64,000 nucleotides of DNA. It comes from Prinia subflava. Taxonomy: Eukaryota > Chordata > Aves > Passeriformes > Cisticolidae. The notes beneath the pieces were generated by a model, which was not told where the DNA came from, ran no database searches, and was given only the letters and a program-made list of their open reading frames with translations. The stretch covers positions 25,667,300 to 25,731,299 of the forward strand of contig NC_086254.1 of assembly GCF_021018805.1 (NCBI RefSeq), written 5' to 3'. A program made the translations under genes and the position numbers. Positions 1 through 13,500 of the stretch are shown one piece after another (the first letter of the stretch is position 1; every line of letters begins with the position of its first letter).

Positions 1-3000
1 TCTATTTGTAAACAGTGAGTAGTTTACACACCAGTTTTTGTGCTTCATCTGTTTCCCCTACTGCAGATTCCATTGTCTGCAGATCTCACTTCTGGAAAAC
101 AGTCTTGATGTTTATCAACTCTGATTTTCTTAAAAGCCACAGGAACATTTCATGTTGTACAAAATACTACAGCATTGATTTCTGGAAAAATTCTAGAAAA
201 TTTCCATTTTTCTGTAAAACTTGTGCATGTCAGCTCAATCCCTCATGATTAGTTACCTTAACAAGTAATAGGATCACTTGATATATTTTTAGTACTTGAA
301 ATGTGCTTTTAAATAATCAGCTGGTTTAGACTTAGACCCATTAGAAATTCATTATTCCTATTAGTTATTCACATTTTCTGTTACCAGAATCATATTAATG
401 TTATTGGAATAGAGTTATTGTTCCAGTTTCTCAAATACAAGACATTCTTGAAAATACACAGACAAACCCAGTTCTGCTGTCCATTGCTGTATTGTGCCTC
501 TTCTGCACAGAGAGACCTTGCTCAAAATCCAGCCCTAACATGAATAAAAACTGCCTTTTAGATAATTAAGGAGAGGAAATCCTATGCGACATCACTCAAA
601 ATTTATATATTACAGCAATAGGAACACTAAGCCATTATTTTTTAAAAAGATTTAAAGAAGTCTGATGTGTATTTGTATTCTTTTAAATGAACCTTTTATT
701 CAAAGAATGTTTCTTCTGTTAATTCCTCACATAATTACACAATTCTTTCCTTTCCCCCCCTTAAAAAATCCTGGTTCTTCAGAGGATTTTGGTGGAAGCA
801 GGGAGGCTTCCTTGAGTCATTACAAACACTGGTGGATGGGTCATTTTAGACAAACCTCTAAAGGAACTTTCTGTTGCCTGATGGTCTGCTTGTACTGAAC
901 CAGGCAATCCAGGATATCTAAGATTATTAACTCAGCCAGACATCTGCCAAAAGTGGTCATAAGCAGAAGAAAGTTTGAAAAGTTCAAACACTCACATGCC
1001 TAAAAGGTAGAAGTTTGCTTTCTACAGGAAGCCAAAAATGCCTGGAATTTCAGAAATGTGCCAAACTAAAATAAAAATGTAACACGTTACCTAATGTAAC
1101 AGCTTTTTGTGCAGGCCTCCCTTCCTAAAAATAGTAAATCCACCTCAAAAGTATGATAAAATAAATTCATTTCTGTTACAATTTTATAGAAAATGGCAGC
1201 TCAGTTAATGTACAGGAAGAAGTTTATGGTTGAGATTCACTGCCAAAAGTATCCAAGTTGGGTTTTTTTTTTTCCTGTAGTTCTCTTGAAGCAGCCAGAG
1301 ATTTCCCATTTCCAATTGTCATTGCCCACAAATACAAAATGCCACTGTCACTGTTTGACCATCTATGTCATGGCATTTTCACATTCTACCTTCCCACAGG
1401 TAAAGCATCCACACTCTGGCATTTTCACTCTTGGAAAACAGGCAAGTTCCCACCCCTCAGGGCAAAATGAAGTCCCGTGGGAGATTTGACTCCTCATTGA
1501 CAATAAAATTCCCTCTATGTGGCAGCAGCAGCAGAAATATTGCAGGGAGTTTTGCTAGCCCAAACTGTTTCATCTGAAAGAACAATTCATGTGAACAGAA
1601 TTTCATTTCTGTGCTCCTTTGTCTCTTTCCCCTGACACCGGCACTACAGGCAAGTGGCAGTCCTGGGTTTGATTATGGAGATTTATTTATCGTCCTTGTG
1701 GAGAAGTCCTCATATGGGAACGATTTGTGATTCATGAATGACCGGATCTGGACCTAACAGATTTAGAGGTTGGTCCAAGAATATCTGCACAACTATCCAA
1801 ATGCTTGTGTAAGTTACTTTCACACCCTGTTACATACCATTTCACACATTCTGCTACAGGTTTTGCATTCAAAACCTCTCTCCAAAATCACTGAAGACAA
1901 TGTAAAATCAGTTAGATTTAAACTATTATACCTGATAGGCAGGTCATGGTCTGTAGCTGTCTCATAATAAAAGATTTTCAGTAATCTGAAGTCTTGATTT
2001 CATACAAAAAATTTGGTACACTGAAATTTCTGGCTATGTTGCCTTCCATAATTATATCTTTTTCATCTAATGACATTAATTTAAAACTTGTGACCTTTTT
2101 TTTTTTTTTTTTGAAAATCCAACTTTTGTAATTCTTGAAGTTTTAAGTGGAAATTTGAAAGACTGGGCAGGGATGTTAAATACCCAAATTACCTTTATCA
2201 TCAGTATTTTTATTCTGTAGAACAGGACAAAAGTCATGACTGCATTTCATTTTTCTATTAAGGGCAATTATCCTCAGTTACAGTTGTATGGTCTGTCCAG
2301 CCCTTAAGGCTTCACTCAGTAGTTTTTGTCGCACACCTCATCCTCAGAATACTCAGTGCTAGTCATAACATCTATTGGAAACAATGGCACTCCTCCAGTA
2401 GTTAAATACCATTTCTAGCAGACAAAGATACACAGAGGAAAGCAGAAATGGCTGTTTACTTTTGAAATGCTGCCAGGAGTGAACCTATTTAGCTCCTTTG
2501 GGAACTACAGAGATTCTACTGTACAGCCTAGGAAAACAGGATTATCTCACTCTTACATCCCAGAGTTTATCCACAGCTCTCAAAGCAATGCACAGAAATC
2601 ACTGTCATCACTTCTGTTTCACCAACAACCAACAGAGGCTGTGAAACAGGCAAAGCTTTCTGCAGGTTCATCAACTGGAAACAAACCCCTTTCCCAAGAA
2701 AACTGTTCTATCTCTGAGGCAATTGCAGCATTCAGGGGATCAGATTTATCTAATTTTTTTTTTGTGTGTGTGTGTGTTTGTTTATTATGTGATATCTTGC
2801 AGAACTCAAGCTCAGCTTGCAATATTTGTGTGTATCCAGCCTCTCTTGAATACAGTTAGGAAAGACCCACAAACGCCGTCAAGGCATGGGAAAAACGCTG
2901 CTCTGGAGAAGTGCAAATTCAGAGGAATAAACAAGAGCCTGTCATTACTCATCTGCAGGAGCAGTGGACAAAGGGAAGTAGCTGTCCTCAGGAGCTGTGT

Positions 3001-5871
3001 TAGCTCCCAGAGCAGAATTTTATGCCTGTAAATGTCCCCGAGGCACAGAGCTGGTGGGTTCTGTACTGACAGCACTTCACAGGGATGGGGTTACACAGGA
3101 GCTCTGCAGAAGGGGCAAACCTGAGCAAAGCAGGAATTTATCCTGGGTCAGTGCCATCAGTAACTTCTATTCATGTTTTTCAGGCAGTTTTACCTTATTG
3201 GTGATTTTCATGAAATAATCTCTCTCCCACTCCAGGAAATATCTGCCTGTATCTACCATAAGTAGTTCCTTAAATATTAAATAACAATTTCTAAGGCCAG
3301 ACACAGAACCTTGTAGTGTTTTCATTGAACACAGTAAGATTTAGACATCACTAATTAACTAATTTCCTGTGCAACCTCAACTGGAAGGGAGGACCTGTGT
3401 TTATAAGCACTCTTGAAAAAACAAATACATCTCTGACACTCAGTAGGAGTGAGATGACCTTTCTGGAAGAATATATCTGAAGTTAAGCAGCTGAAATTGC
3501 TTGAAACCCTTACACATCTGAGTACCAAAATTTACGCTCAGGTTCAGTCCAGACTTGGGAATTACCAGGGAAAATAGAAATGCAATTATAATTAGGATAA
3601 AGGAGAAAAACCCCTAAAACTCCATAACCTGGCAAGGACTGCAAATTATGCATTTCCCAAAAATGGATTACTGAAGCCCAAACCTTCAATTTCTTCCTCT
3701 TTTTCTACCTAGGAAGCTAAGAGAATACAAATTCAGTTTTTAGATAGTATTGTTATCTACAAGTTTGGGGGTTTTTAGGAGTGTGAAAGGAAGACAGCAT
3801 TTCTATTCCAGCTTTATGTCAAAACCCCCCAACCAAACAAAAAAGTGTTGGCTTAGTTACTAAGATGGAAATGGGAAAGGGGAAAAGGGCACATCATCCC
3901 ATTTGCAATCATGAGAGCACCCAGGCTGTTCCCAACACACACACACACATTCTGAGAAAATCTTTGGTGTTTAGTGTCCAATAAACATGAGAGTAGAGCA
4001 GGAAAGACACACAGAGGGATGGGCCCAACTGGGAGTCCAGAGCATGAATTACCAGAAATGAAATTACTACAGCCAAAAGCAAATTCTTATTTGGATCCTG
4101 CAACTTGGTAGTGACATTCCCTCCTCCTTCAGCCACCCAATGTTCCCTGTGCCCTCTGGAAGCAGCAGAGACTTCATTTGCTGTGTCAGTCGTGTGGGGG
4201 ACACACTGCGAGCAAAGTTTAACAGAGGAGAACACACAATCCTCACGCTCCAACTTTGTCATTCCTGTTCCCACCTACTCATCCCCTTCCCGTCTGCTTT
4301 GGGGGAGGAATAAGTAATTATCTACCTTTGACAGCACATGAATATAAATAACCCTTCAGTTGCATTTTTCAGCTATTATTCTGCCAATTACAGAATTCCT
4401 GGCTGAATTCCCAGAAGCATCACCCCTTATAGAACTAATTCTAGGGACAGCATCCACCCACAAAGTCGCAGATCACATCGAGAGCAAATCCACAACAGTT
4501 TTGTTCTAGGGCAGCAAAGCAGCTCTTCCACTCAGAAGTGTAATGCTCCCAGGCCACTATTCTGAGGGTTTGGGTTTTATTTCAAAATAGAAAAAAACCC
4601 CCAGGAAACAGCCACTTCATCTGCTCTTCTGAGCCACCCACTTTTTGGCCTTTCTTTAATGGTGAATATGAGAGCGGTGAGAAAAATGGGGAAAAGGAAA
4701 AGAAAAAAAGTATTCATCATACACTTTGAAATTACTATAAACTGATTCAATTAAGGAAAAGTTTGGTTTTTTTTTTAATAGTAAGGTCAGAGAAATTGTG
4801 CTTTCCTCCCTGAGGTGCAGCAGTAGAGCAGGCTTAGTCCAGATGCAAACATTTGTTCCTGTAGAAGACAAAAGCAGAGGCAGAAACATCCCAGTGCTGG
4901 TTTGTGCTCATGGGCATACCAGTAAAGACATCTGGAACAGAACAGTTCAGAAATGATGATTTTCAGTCACTGTGTAGGCTTTTTAGTGAGTCCTGTTATT
5001 ACATACAAGAAGAATCCATATGTCCTGCTTTGAACCCGAGCTTATTAAAGCCCAAGAACGACCTAAAGATTGAACATACACACTTGATTTATTGCCTTAA
5101 AAAAGAAAAAGTAATTAAGATTCATATTGGGAATTGCTGGCTTTTAGTGTTTACAACATTTTTTCAGTTATTTCCTTATTTCTGCAGGATTCTCAATATG
5201 CCTCCCCACATACTTACCTACATGTGCATTCCATATGTGCTTCCTTCCCTTCTCCAATTTGATTAGTGTAGGATTTTTTCTCTTTCTGTCTGTCTCTCAA
5301 ATACAGAGCTATAGGATTACATATTGCTGGGCTTTAATTAAGATGTAAGGACTGGTATAATGGATAGAACCATGACAAGAAAATATTTATCAGAAGCCAA
5401 GATTAAGATTTTGATATTTTTTTGTACCAAAGCTGGGATGTGGAGTTTTGCTGTTGATCCACCCAGGTCTTTGTACGTGGCACAGATCTATGACACCATT
5501 CCTGACTTCCAATACAGAGCAGCCAATCCCAAGATTTAAGCAATTAGTGCTGCAGAGCATGATCTTGGTCTGATCCCCTGCTCCTGTATGGTGCCCACAA
5601 GGAGAGTGATCCACACACTCTTAGTGCTGTGCTGGTGCTCTTGGCACAAAGCAAAAGTCACGGACAAATGCCAGGAGTGCCTGGGGTCACACTCCCACTT
5701 TCCATTGTCCAGCACCCAAGCCTATCCAGGATGATTCATTTGGCTGCTGCTATTTTTTCTTTCCAGATTATTTTTCATAGTTACTGTCCCCACAGTGGCT
5801 TAAACAGCCACTTCTGGCACTACATGGTGAACCAGACAGGTCAAAGGAAAGAAATCTTTCTAACCATGCTG
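1..5871. other. Intergenic AT-rich DNA, no gene seen
   Basis: I found no gene here. Open frames on both strands are short, lack recognisable domains and are interrupted at the density expected for AT-rich non-coding DNA. A 17-nt T run (2096-2112), a short TG microsatellite near 2764-2777 and a short CA microsatellite near 3939-3950 are the only low-complexity sequences that stand out. No tRNA-like, rRNA-like or transposon-end sequence was recognised. Confidence 0.7.
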
Positions 5872-6005
5872 TATCATGGTAGAATTATAAAATAATTAAG
5901 ATTTTAGAGGAAACCTTTGAAAACCATCTGATCCAATTTCACAGCTATCTCCAAAGCTAGAGAAAATTTCAAGTTTTGATCAGGTTGTGGCCTCCAAGAG
6001 CCACC
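5872..6005 (-). mobile_element. Old CR1 LINE fragment (3' end)
   Basis: On the + strand this begins with a decayed form of the reverse complement of the CR1 3' tail (an AGAAT...ATAATTAAG-type start at 5881), followed by an ACCATCTGATCCAA stretch at about 5917. The latter corresponds to the usual CR1 sequence reading 'ATCATCTAGTCCAAC'. A weaker match continues through 'GATCAGGTTG' near 5978. The element therefore lies on the minus strand with its 3' end on the left. It is clearly diverged. The right boundary is uncertain because the match fades into a locally GC-rich stretch. It has no coding capacity. The identification rests on recalled CR1 consensus sequence, not an alignment. Confidence 0.6.
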
Positions 6006-9000
6006 CCAGCCCTGCATGGCCAGGCGTGAGGCCACCGGGCAGTCCCCGCAGCCTCTGCCCCAGGCTGGACAAAGCCGGCGCTCTCAGGCTCTGCCTCAGG
6101 TTTGCTCAGCACCTCAGGGCTCTGAGCAGTACCTGGCACTCTGTAGGAGTTCAGCAGTCTCTTTCTCGAGCTTGGCTCCCTCTCAAGCCCCAAAACATGA
6201 TCTCACAAGTGAATACAGGCTACAACCACTTCCTTGGCCCCCTGGCAGCTTTCTCCATGAAGAGAGCATTTGGCTCCACTGACAGAAAGGAAGGAGCAGT
6301 CAAATTCCCAAGTGTAGGGATGCCTAGAATGTAAGTTTCCACTGAGATTTGATTTAAAACTTAGTGAAAAATAACAGAATCTTTCCTGGCTTTGCCCAAT
6401 GATCACTGAGATTCTCACTAGGGCCAAATCCTTCATGCCTGGGGCTTATCTGCATGAACACCTTTAACTCAGAACAAGGTGCATCAAAGCAAAAAAGCAC
6501 TTTATAAGTGCTTTGATCAAAACGTGTCAAAATGAACCATCACTCTTCTTTCAACCACAAACCCTACTTCCCCAAAAGGGGGTGGATTTTTCCCTAGGGA
6601 TATGAAAGCCCTGTAGAAGGGATAGAATGGATTTCTGCAGTTCTTTGGGTTGCTGCCATCTCATAAGGTGGGAAATAACTGGGCATGTTGGCATAACTGC
6701 AGTGCAGAGGCTGGGACTGTGCCTGGCCGCAAACTGAACCTGGGACACACAACACCACACGGGCACCACAACAGCAGCAGGAGCACGGGGAGGTTTGGGG
6801 AACAGCATGGCCTGAAAGATGTGTGAAGTAATCCTCCTTTTCTGCTATACCATGTCTACAAAGAATGCTCAGCAAATAAAGGGCCCAGAAGAACATTAAA
6901 GATGGTGAAACATCTTGCAAATGTTCTTGTGAGAGCAGAGTCAAAATATGAAAGTTTTCTGCCCATGGTTTTCCACATTTTCCAGTCCTTCTGCAGATTT
7001 TTTTAGGTTTATTGTGCAATGCTCCCATGCTAGTCTCCTCTTTCAATCAAATAAAAATTAGACTAACCTTTAATTAATTTAAATATAATAAACACTGCTC
7101 ACTCCTCTTTGCTGTGCTTGCATGAATATGTGCATACCTGGTTTAAAAAGGATTGTCTACACAATTATTTCAAACACTCCTGCAGGCAGAGAAAAGTTGG
7201 TTTAATGTAAAGAACAGACAACGGGGGAGGACACACAGAGCAACATTTGTCAGCTGTGTTAAAAGTGCAAAAAGAAAGGCAGTAATTGTTTTCTCTCTTG
7301 GCTACTTAAATAGCCTTAAATTATAACAAATGTTACTCATGCCAAATATTGTTTCAAGGTTTTCTTCTGAAGAACTTGGTGTCCATAAGAAAGTGAGCAA
7401 GGAAGATGAATCTTAGGAGGATGAAGTCAACAGAATCCCAGTGATGCTGTAAGAAATGCTCTTTCTGCTACAGCTTCACTCTGCACTCTGCTCCTTCTGG
7501 GCCTAAAACGGAATGTGGCCACCATATGTCAGAATGCTGCCCACACCCATGAGTTTACAAACAGCTTTTGATTCACAGGATTTCTGAATGAATTAGGAAA
7601 TCTGAAGATATCCCTGTTGTGCTTCCCTCCTGCACAAAGCCATTCTGTTCATAAGTGGAAAGGGAACAAAGATTTCAGATTTGGGCTAATTACAATAGGC
7701 TTGTTAATGATGGAGCACCTAAATCAGGAGCATTTAAACCACCAGAACTTTAGAGACATCTCAATAGTTACCATAAGAAGTCAGATGGTGTAGCAATGAG
7801 CCATTCAGTGCTAAGTCTACCTGGTGTAGGGGATTTGATGGCAAACTGCAGAACTAATTAGAACTGCTGTGGAAAAGGGTCTTTGTTTACACGCCTGGCT
7901 CACATCAGCTGCAGGGGGACGCTTGTCTGACAGTGGGGGACCAAACACAGAGTCCTGAAGGACACCTGAAATAATGGGGCAGTGTTTGCTGTGCATCTTA
8001 GGGATGTGTTTGCAGACCACGGTTCAGAATTAGTTTGGTCAAACAAAAATCCTTTCCCTCCCTGTGATGCCAAGATGTGTCTAAATTTCAAATATTTCTG
8101 TGAGCTTCACGGAAAGCTGCTGTTCTCAGCAAAACCAGTGTTGCACAGGTAAACCCCACAAGCCCATTACTTCCTTGGCAAACAACTCAAAGACAAGATA
8201 GGACTTATTTCTTTGTGTCAAGTCAGACTGTTCCACTTTCATCTTGAAGAGAGATGGAAAAACTGATAAATAAAATCTGCTGAAGGAGATATTTATGAAT
8301 TTATTCTTCTCTAAAGGTTGGCTTTAGAGGTTGGAGGTTAATTTCAGAAGCATCATCATTTAACTTTTCAGGAAAAAAGAAGATCATGAAGTGATGAGCA
8401 CTTAACAGGTTCTTTAAAGCAAAACCTCTGGTTACATTCTGGTATTTTGTTCTTATACCACGCAGCCTTTTTTAAAATTAGGAGAAATCATCAAATATAT
8501 TAACTCACTTCAGCATTCATATAATTTTTCAAAAGTATAATTAGGGACACTTAAAACCAGCCCTGTAATATGTCTGTAGCAAAGCAAAGAACCACTTAAA
8601 AAATAAATGCAAACTTTTAAAAATGGGAAAGAAGAAGAAACAGGGTTTATAACAAGCCTCAAAGTAAACAGATATTATTTATGAGACTGTAATTTATCGA
8701 GAGAATTTCAGAACCATCAACAGGTCACATTGTCTGTTCATTCCTAAAATTTGGAAGACATTAATTGAAAATTTGTGCTAGAGAGAGATAAGCCTCATAC
8801 AATTTCAAATAAATTAGAAATGCAGAATCTATTGATTTTTTGCTAGTACATTACCTCTCCCTTTTAAAATTGTTTTAAACATATATGTGTATTTGCATCT
8901 TGAATAATGAAGTACCTTCCTGATACCTGCATAAAATAAATTAAATTGGAGGGCATAGGAAGGCCTTAGAGCCACATTTCTCTCCCCTCAGGACATTTCC

Positions 9001-10377
9001 AAGAATGATACAGGAAAATGTATTGTATTCTTATTTGTTTCCCAAACAGGTAAGGAAAGGCTTCTTCAGGAAACGAAGAAATTCAAGATATTTAAGGTAT
9101 GGTGATAACAACAAAAGAGGAGTTGAGTCTTTCCGTGTTTCATCCCCAGTCAGGAGAGCTGAAGGAGAGATTTAACATTGTTCAAAACACCTGACATAGC
9201 CCAGGACTGCAAATTTACCTGGGGACAGCCCTGACACCAGAAAGTTGGACATGGAGACACATCAGGCTGATGGCGCTTTTAAATATTGCTTTCTCTGAAG
9301 TGTTTCATTTTCAGTAATACGTTGCTTTAAAACCAAGATGTGGACTCTGGTGCTGCAGGTGTTGACCTGACCTGTGGCAGGTGATGGCAGCGAGCAGAGG
9401 TTTGGTGCCTGAGGGCTCGGATGGGATTGGGCAGGCTGGGAATGCTGCAGCACGGAAAGGGACGGCTGGAGGCTGAAATGGGCACCCCAGAGAGGTGCAG
9501 GAGCAGGGTCAGTGAGGCAATTTGTTTAGGAATTGTCACTCTGCTGACCAGCGTTTGTCAGGGGGTGGAGTGGAATCACCACCAGCCTGGTGATTCAAAA
9601 TCCCTCAAGCAGAACAGCAAACGTTTGGAGATGCTCTTCCAGGAGGGCCTGCCCTGCACAGCCTATCCATAAAAGCAGTTTTATGGAAAATCAAGATTTT
9701 CCACACCTGTACTGGCAATATACCAATTTCAAGCCATCATTCTCAGGGGAATCTCTCCACAGGAGAGATTCCCTTTTTCTCATCAGAATGTTCTTTCCAG
9801 GCCTTGGTTACCACTGAACTTCAAAAAGTTGATGAGGTTACAAGGTACAGATGCACTTCCCACCCTTATATCTAGGACAAACAACTCTTACCATAAAATG
9901 GATTTAAATATATATAAAATGGTAAATGCAGCTGCCAACACTTAGTTAATGGTTTTAACTTTGGAAACAAACCAAACCCATCTGTGTTTGTAACAATATC
10001 TGCCCCTCCTAAAACCAGAAGACAAAGCCTAACTTAGAACTGAGAAGGGCGTTCATTAAAAAAGCAATAAGCAAGAACACTTACAGAAGATTAGCTGTAA
10101 TGTAGTGTAATGATGGAAAAGTACCAATTTATATAACAATTTTACAAGTCTCTTGAAATTTTTTTTGTTATTTCTCCAATGCCTGACAAGGTCTCGCTCT
10201 TTCATACTTAGAGTCTGATTTCAGATTATTTAACTGAGAATCACTAACAAACACAGGCACTGGGAAAAGTGCTCATGTGTGGATGAATACAAAATGAAAT
10301 ACATTTTCCAACACTTGGTTCTGAAATATTTTGACTGGCTTTGACTAATTTTCAGGAACAGACACTCAGAAAATTCC
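6006..10377. other. Intergenic DNA, no gene seen
   Basis: No supported gene. The left end (6006-6180) is richer in G+C and gives overlapping open frames in several frames on both strands, which is typical of a short GC-rich patch rather than an exon. A minus-strand open frame of about 150 codons at 6594-7046 shows no recognisable domain. A weak, very diverged CR1-like stretch may be present near 9555-9640, where a ggagtggaatcaccacc sequence is followed by caaacgtttgga, but I could not define its ends. Confidence 0.65.
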
Positions 10378-10535
10378 CTCCAGAAGATCCTATCCAAGCC
10401 CTCTCTGGGCAGCCTGTTCAGTGCTCAGTCACCTGCACAGGACAGAAATTCTTCCTCATGTTCAGGTGGAACTTCCTGGGCATCACTTTCTGCCCATTGC
10501 CTCTCGTCTTATTACTTGGCACCATGGAGAAGAAA
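10378..10535 (-). mobile_element. CR1 LINE fragment (internal part of the 3' region)
   Basis: The + strand carries the reverse complement of a well-known CR1 segment. CTCTCTGGGCAGCCTGTTC at about 10401 is followed by GTGCTCAGTCACC, then a 'TTCTTCCTCATGTTCAGGTGGAACTTCC' type block (described, not quoted in full), and a final TTGCCTCTCGTC...CTTGGCACC near 10498-10523. This is the standard order for a minus-strand CR1. Both the extreme 3' tail and the coding part are absent, so this is a truncated or partly lost copy. The copy at 46615-46860 includes the same segment in the opposite orientation. Confidence 0.85.
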
Positions 10536-13500
10536 ATTTAGTTTACTTCATCAGGATGTTTTTCATTAGTGCATCCCTAGAGGGACTAAATGACTAATTT
10601 TACAGGCTTCATTGAAACTCCTTGAGTTATTCAGTGAAAGGAAGGCTCTCAGAAATGACTCCAAGCATTTCACTCTGCTGAATCAAAGTTCCTTCTGTTT
10701 CTGGGCTTCAGATCAGAATCTGACAACTAAATTCTCTTCAAGAAAACTCGCAGTTCAATAACCATGTTTACTGAGTTTGCTAAGGAATCCTCACCCAGAT
10801 CCAAAAATATTTCCCTCTTGGGATATCCGTCTATATTAGCAGATCTTAGTCAATGTTTCTAATCTAATTCCAGAAATTTACTGGGTTTTTTTCTCTTCTG
10901 CCCTAAGGCATCCATTTAATCCAAATGTAGCCTAAGCAAGTATCTATCCTTACAAATAGGCTGATCCATACGATGGGGTTTTCAGAAGTAGCTAATAAAG
11001 CTTGGGAGCACACATTCCTTGTGCTGTTAAGCAGCTGGAAGCTTTGAAAAGCTTCCTCCCCTGAAGCCAGTGTTCCTACAACATTAACATCATAAATAAG
11101 GCATTGCCTGATTACCCAGCACTGCTTCTGAAGCAGCCTTAAAAAACTGCTGGGCCACAAAAGCAGCTGCAGTTAGATTATTTCTTCTAATATTTACAAT
11201 ATCTGTTCACTCAGTAAACACAGCTTGTGTCAAGAAGCATGGACATACATTGTCCAACATAACTACTGCTGGTTTGAGAGCAAGAGACTCAAATCAGTGT
11301 TAGAAGGCAATTTAAAATGTCATTTAGTCATAATCTTAAAAAAGCTGCAAACTGAAAGACTTTTTAAAAACATTGCAAAGGATTTCAGCAAGCTAAAAGG
11401 TGAACAAGATTAATATTGTGGATTTGGGAAGAACGTGCTCTTGGTGCTGGAAATGGCAAACTCCTTAGCCCAATAAGAAAATAACAAAAGTAAATATAAC
11501 TACTGAGAAAAAAATGTTACACAATATCAGCAATACAGCCAACTGTACCAGGGACAGCCTGAATGGCCCTACCAAGGCACATCTCTACTGAATCCACCTC
11601 TGAGTTTCTCTGTGAGGAACAGGGAGCACTGATTCAAGACCCAGACCAATCTGTTTTAGAATGCCTAAATATATTTATTCAATACCATGTTTGAACCATT
11701 CATGGTATGTTATAAAATGCTCATTCTGAACTGCAATTAGAGCTCAGTCATTTCAGTAACACAAGTCCAGAATGTGACATGTGCAGGTGGTTTTGGCATT
11801 TTCGCCAAAGGAGAGAGCAAATGGATGAGCTGAAATTGCACAGTGGGATTAACTGAAAAATGAACAATAATGAAATAAGAGTTTCAAACTTGCTGCCACC
11901 GGCCAAAGTAGCTTCTAAATCCATTGTAGTCTTATAATAGTTTATTATTCCAATTCACAGGACAAATATCTACAGAGAACTCTCCCACACACAGAACTTA
12001 TGCCTTATGGGGAAAGTTTTTCTCATGACTGGTCCAATTCAAATCAAATGACAAAGCAGGAAATTAGGGTCAGAAAATTATAATAGAACAATAAAAGAGA
12101 ATGCTGTCCTGTAAACTCCATCCCAATTAAGTTATTTTTACAGATGGGATCTAAATAAACACTCAAGGAGTTTATCAGTGAATTTCCTGGGAGATCAAAA
12201 CCAAAAACTCCTTTCACGAGGCTGCCACATTTAAACAGAACTTTCATCCTTACTGATATCCCGAGTCACGCTGCTCTTGGAACCTGCTCTGTAGCTGCTT
12301 TTCAGAATCCTAATTTTGCCAAAGGTTTTGGAGCCGCTTCTCTGAGAGCGCTGCTGTTCCCACTGCTACAAGAAAATAATTTGCTTAGCCAAGTGCAGAA
12401 TTTTTAGTTTCTTCATTCTGATGCTTTTGGCTGTGTCTGCAGCTGCCTCCTCCTCTGTGACTACTGAAGGTAAAGTTACCCACTGCAGCTCAGCAGCCGT
12501 GCAGGGAAGGGGCTCTGGCTGACAGCATAGTGGGGCCTTTTGTTCAGGAATTATTTATTTTGTAGAGAAACCAGGGCTCAGTCCCATAACCTTTGTATGG
12601 TGGGATATTGTGGAGGCTTACGTTAGAGTACAGATAATCTCTTCTACTTCAGACAAACAAAAAAAGGGTATAATAACGAAAAGAAACATTAGACAGGAAT
12701 ATTAAAAGCTTGGAATACATTACAGTTACTTTCAAAGACTACACACAACCTCAAGGCAAAATTTGTTACGTAATGAAATCAAGTGAATTATTTGCATTTG
12801 AACGAAATAGGTTTGGTTTATGCTGTGGGAATATTTAAGAATGATGGACTTGATGCAGGCTGACATTTGGCATGGGGATTCAAGGAGAAACAGCTGGCCA
12901 GAGAAACTGATTAAAACTGAAAATTCAGGATCAGTGCTACAGAAATCAATGAGTTTTTCAATCTCTCTGAGAAGCCTTGGACAGACACCCCTCACCTTAA
13001 CCAAAAAATTATGTCTATACAAAATTCATCAGAATTTTCTACAGCATCTGGACCACGATCCAAATATTGGACAATCCACAAAATTATTTTCATTTGAGGA
13101 TACAAAAGGAGTGCCTCGCCCAAAAAATCCTTCAGTAGATTACAGTGGTAGAGAGGAAGGGGAAATTAGTTGGTGTTTATTGTGTTTAGCTCAAATCAAT
13201 TTTAAAAAAAATTTGTACTTCAATTTTTTGTGAGGATAGCAATTACAAATATTAAAAAAAGAAAAGTCAGCTATCATTCCAAACACGTCCTCACAGTTTT
13301 TCTCCATTCTTGGGTCTCATATCTGGCTTTTAGGGAAAATTTCTCTTTTTTTTTTTTGTGGTGGGGCAAGTCTGGAAAACAAATTTCTTGCAAGTTTAAT
13401 ATCTTTAATTCAGCCTTCTTTTGGCCAAGCCTGTTAATTGTATTATCTTTTCTCATCATTTCTCATCCTGATATTTCCTCACCTATTTCTTTAAAAAGTC

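Noticed and set aside
7910..7985. Possible old repeat around GGGGGACCAAACACAGAGTCCTGAAGGACACC
   Set aside because: A faint resemblance to an internal CR1 or ERV-type segment, but too short and diverged to assign.
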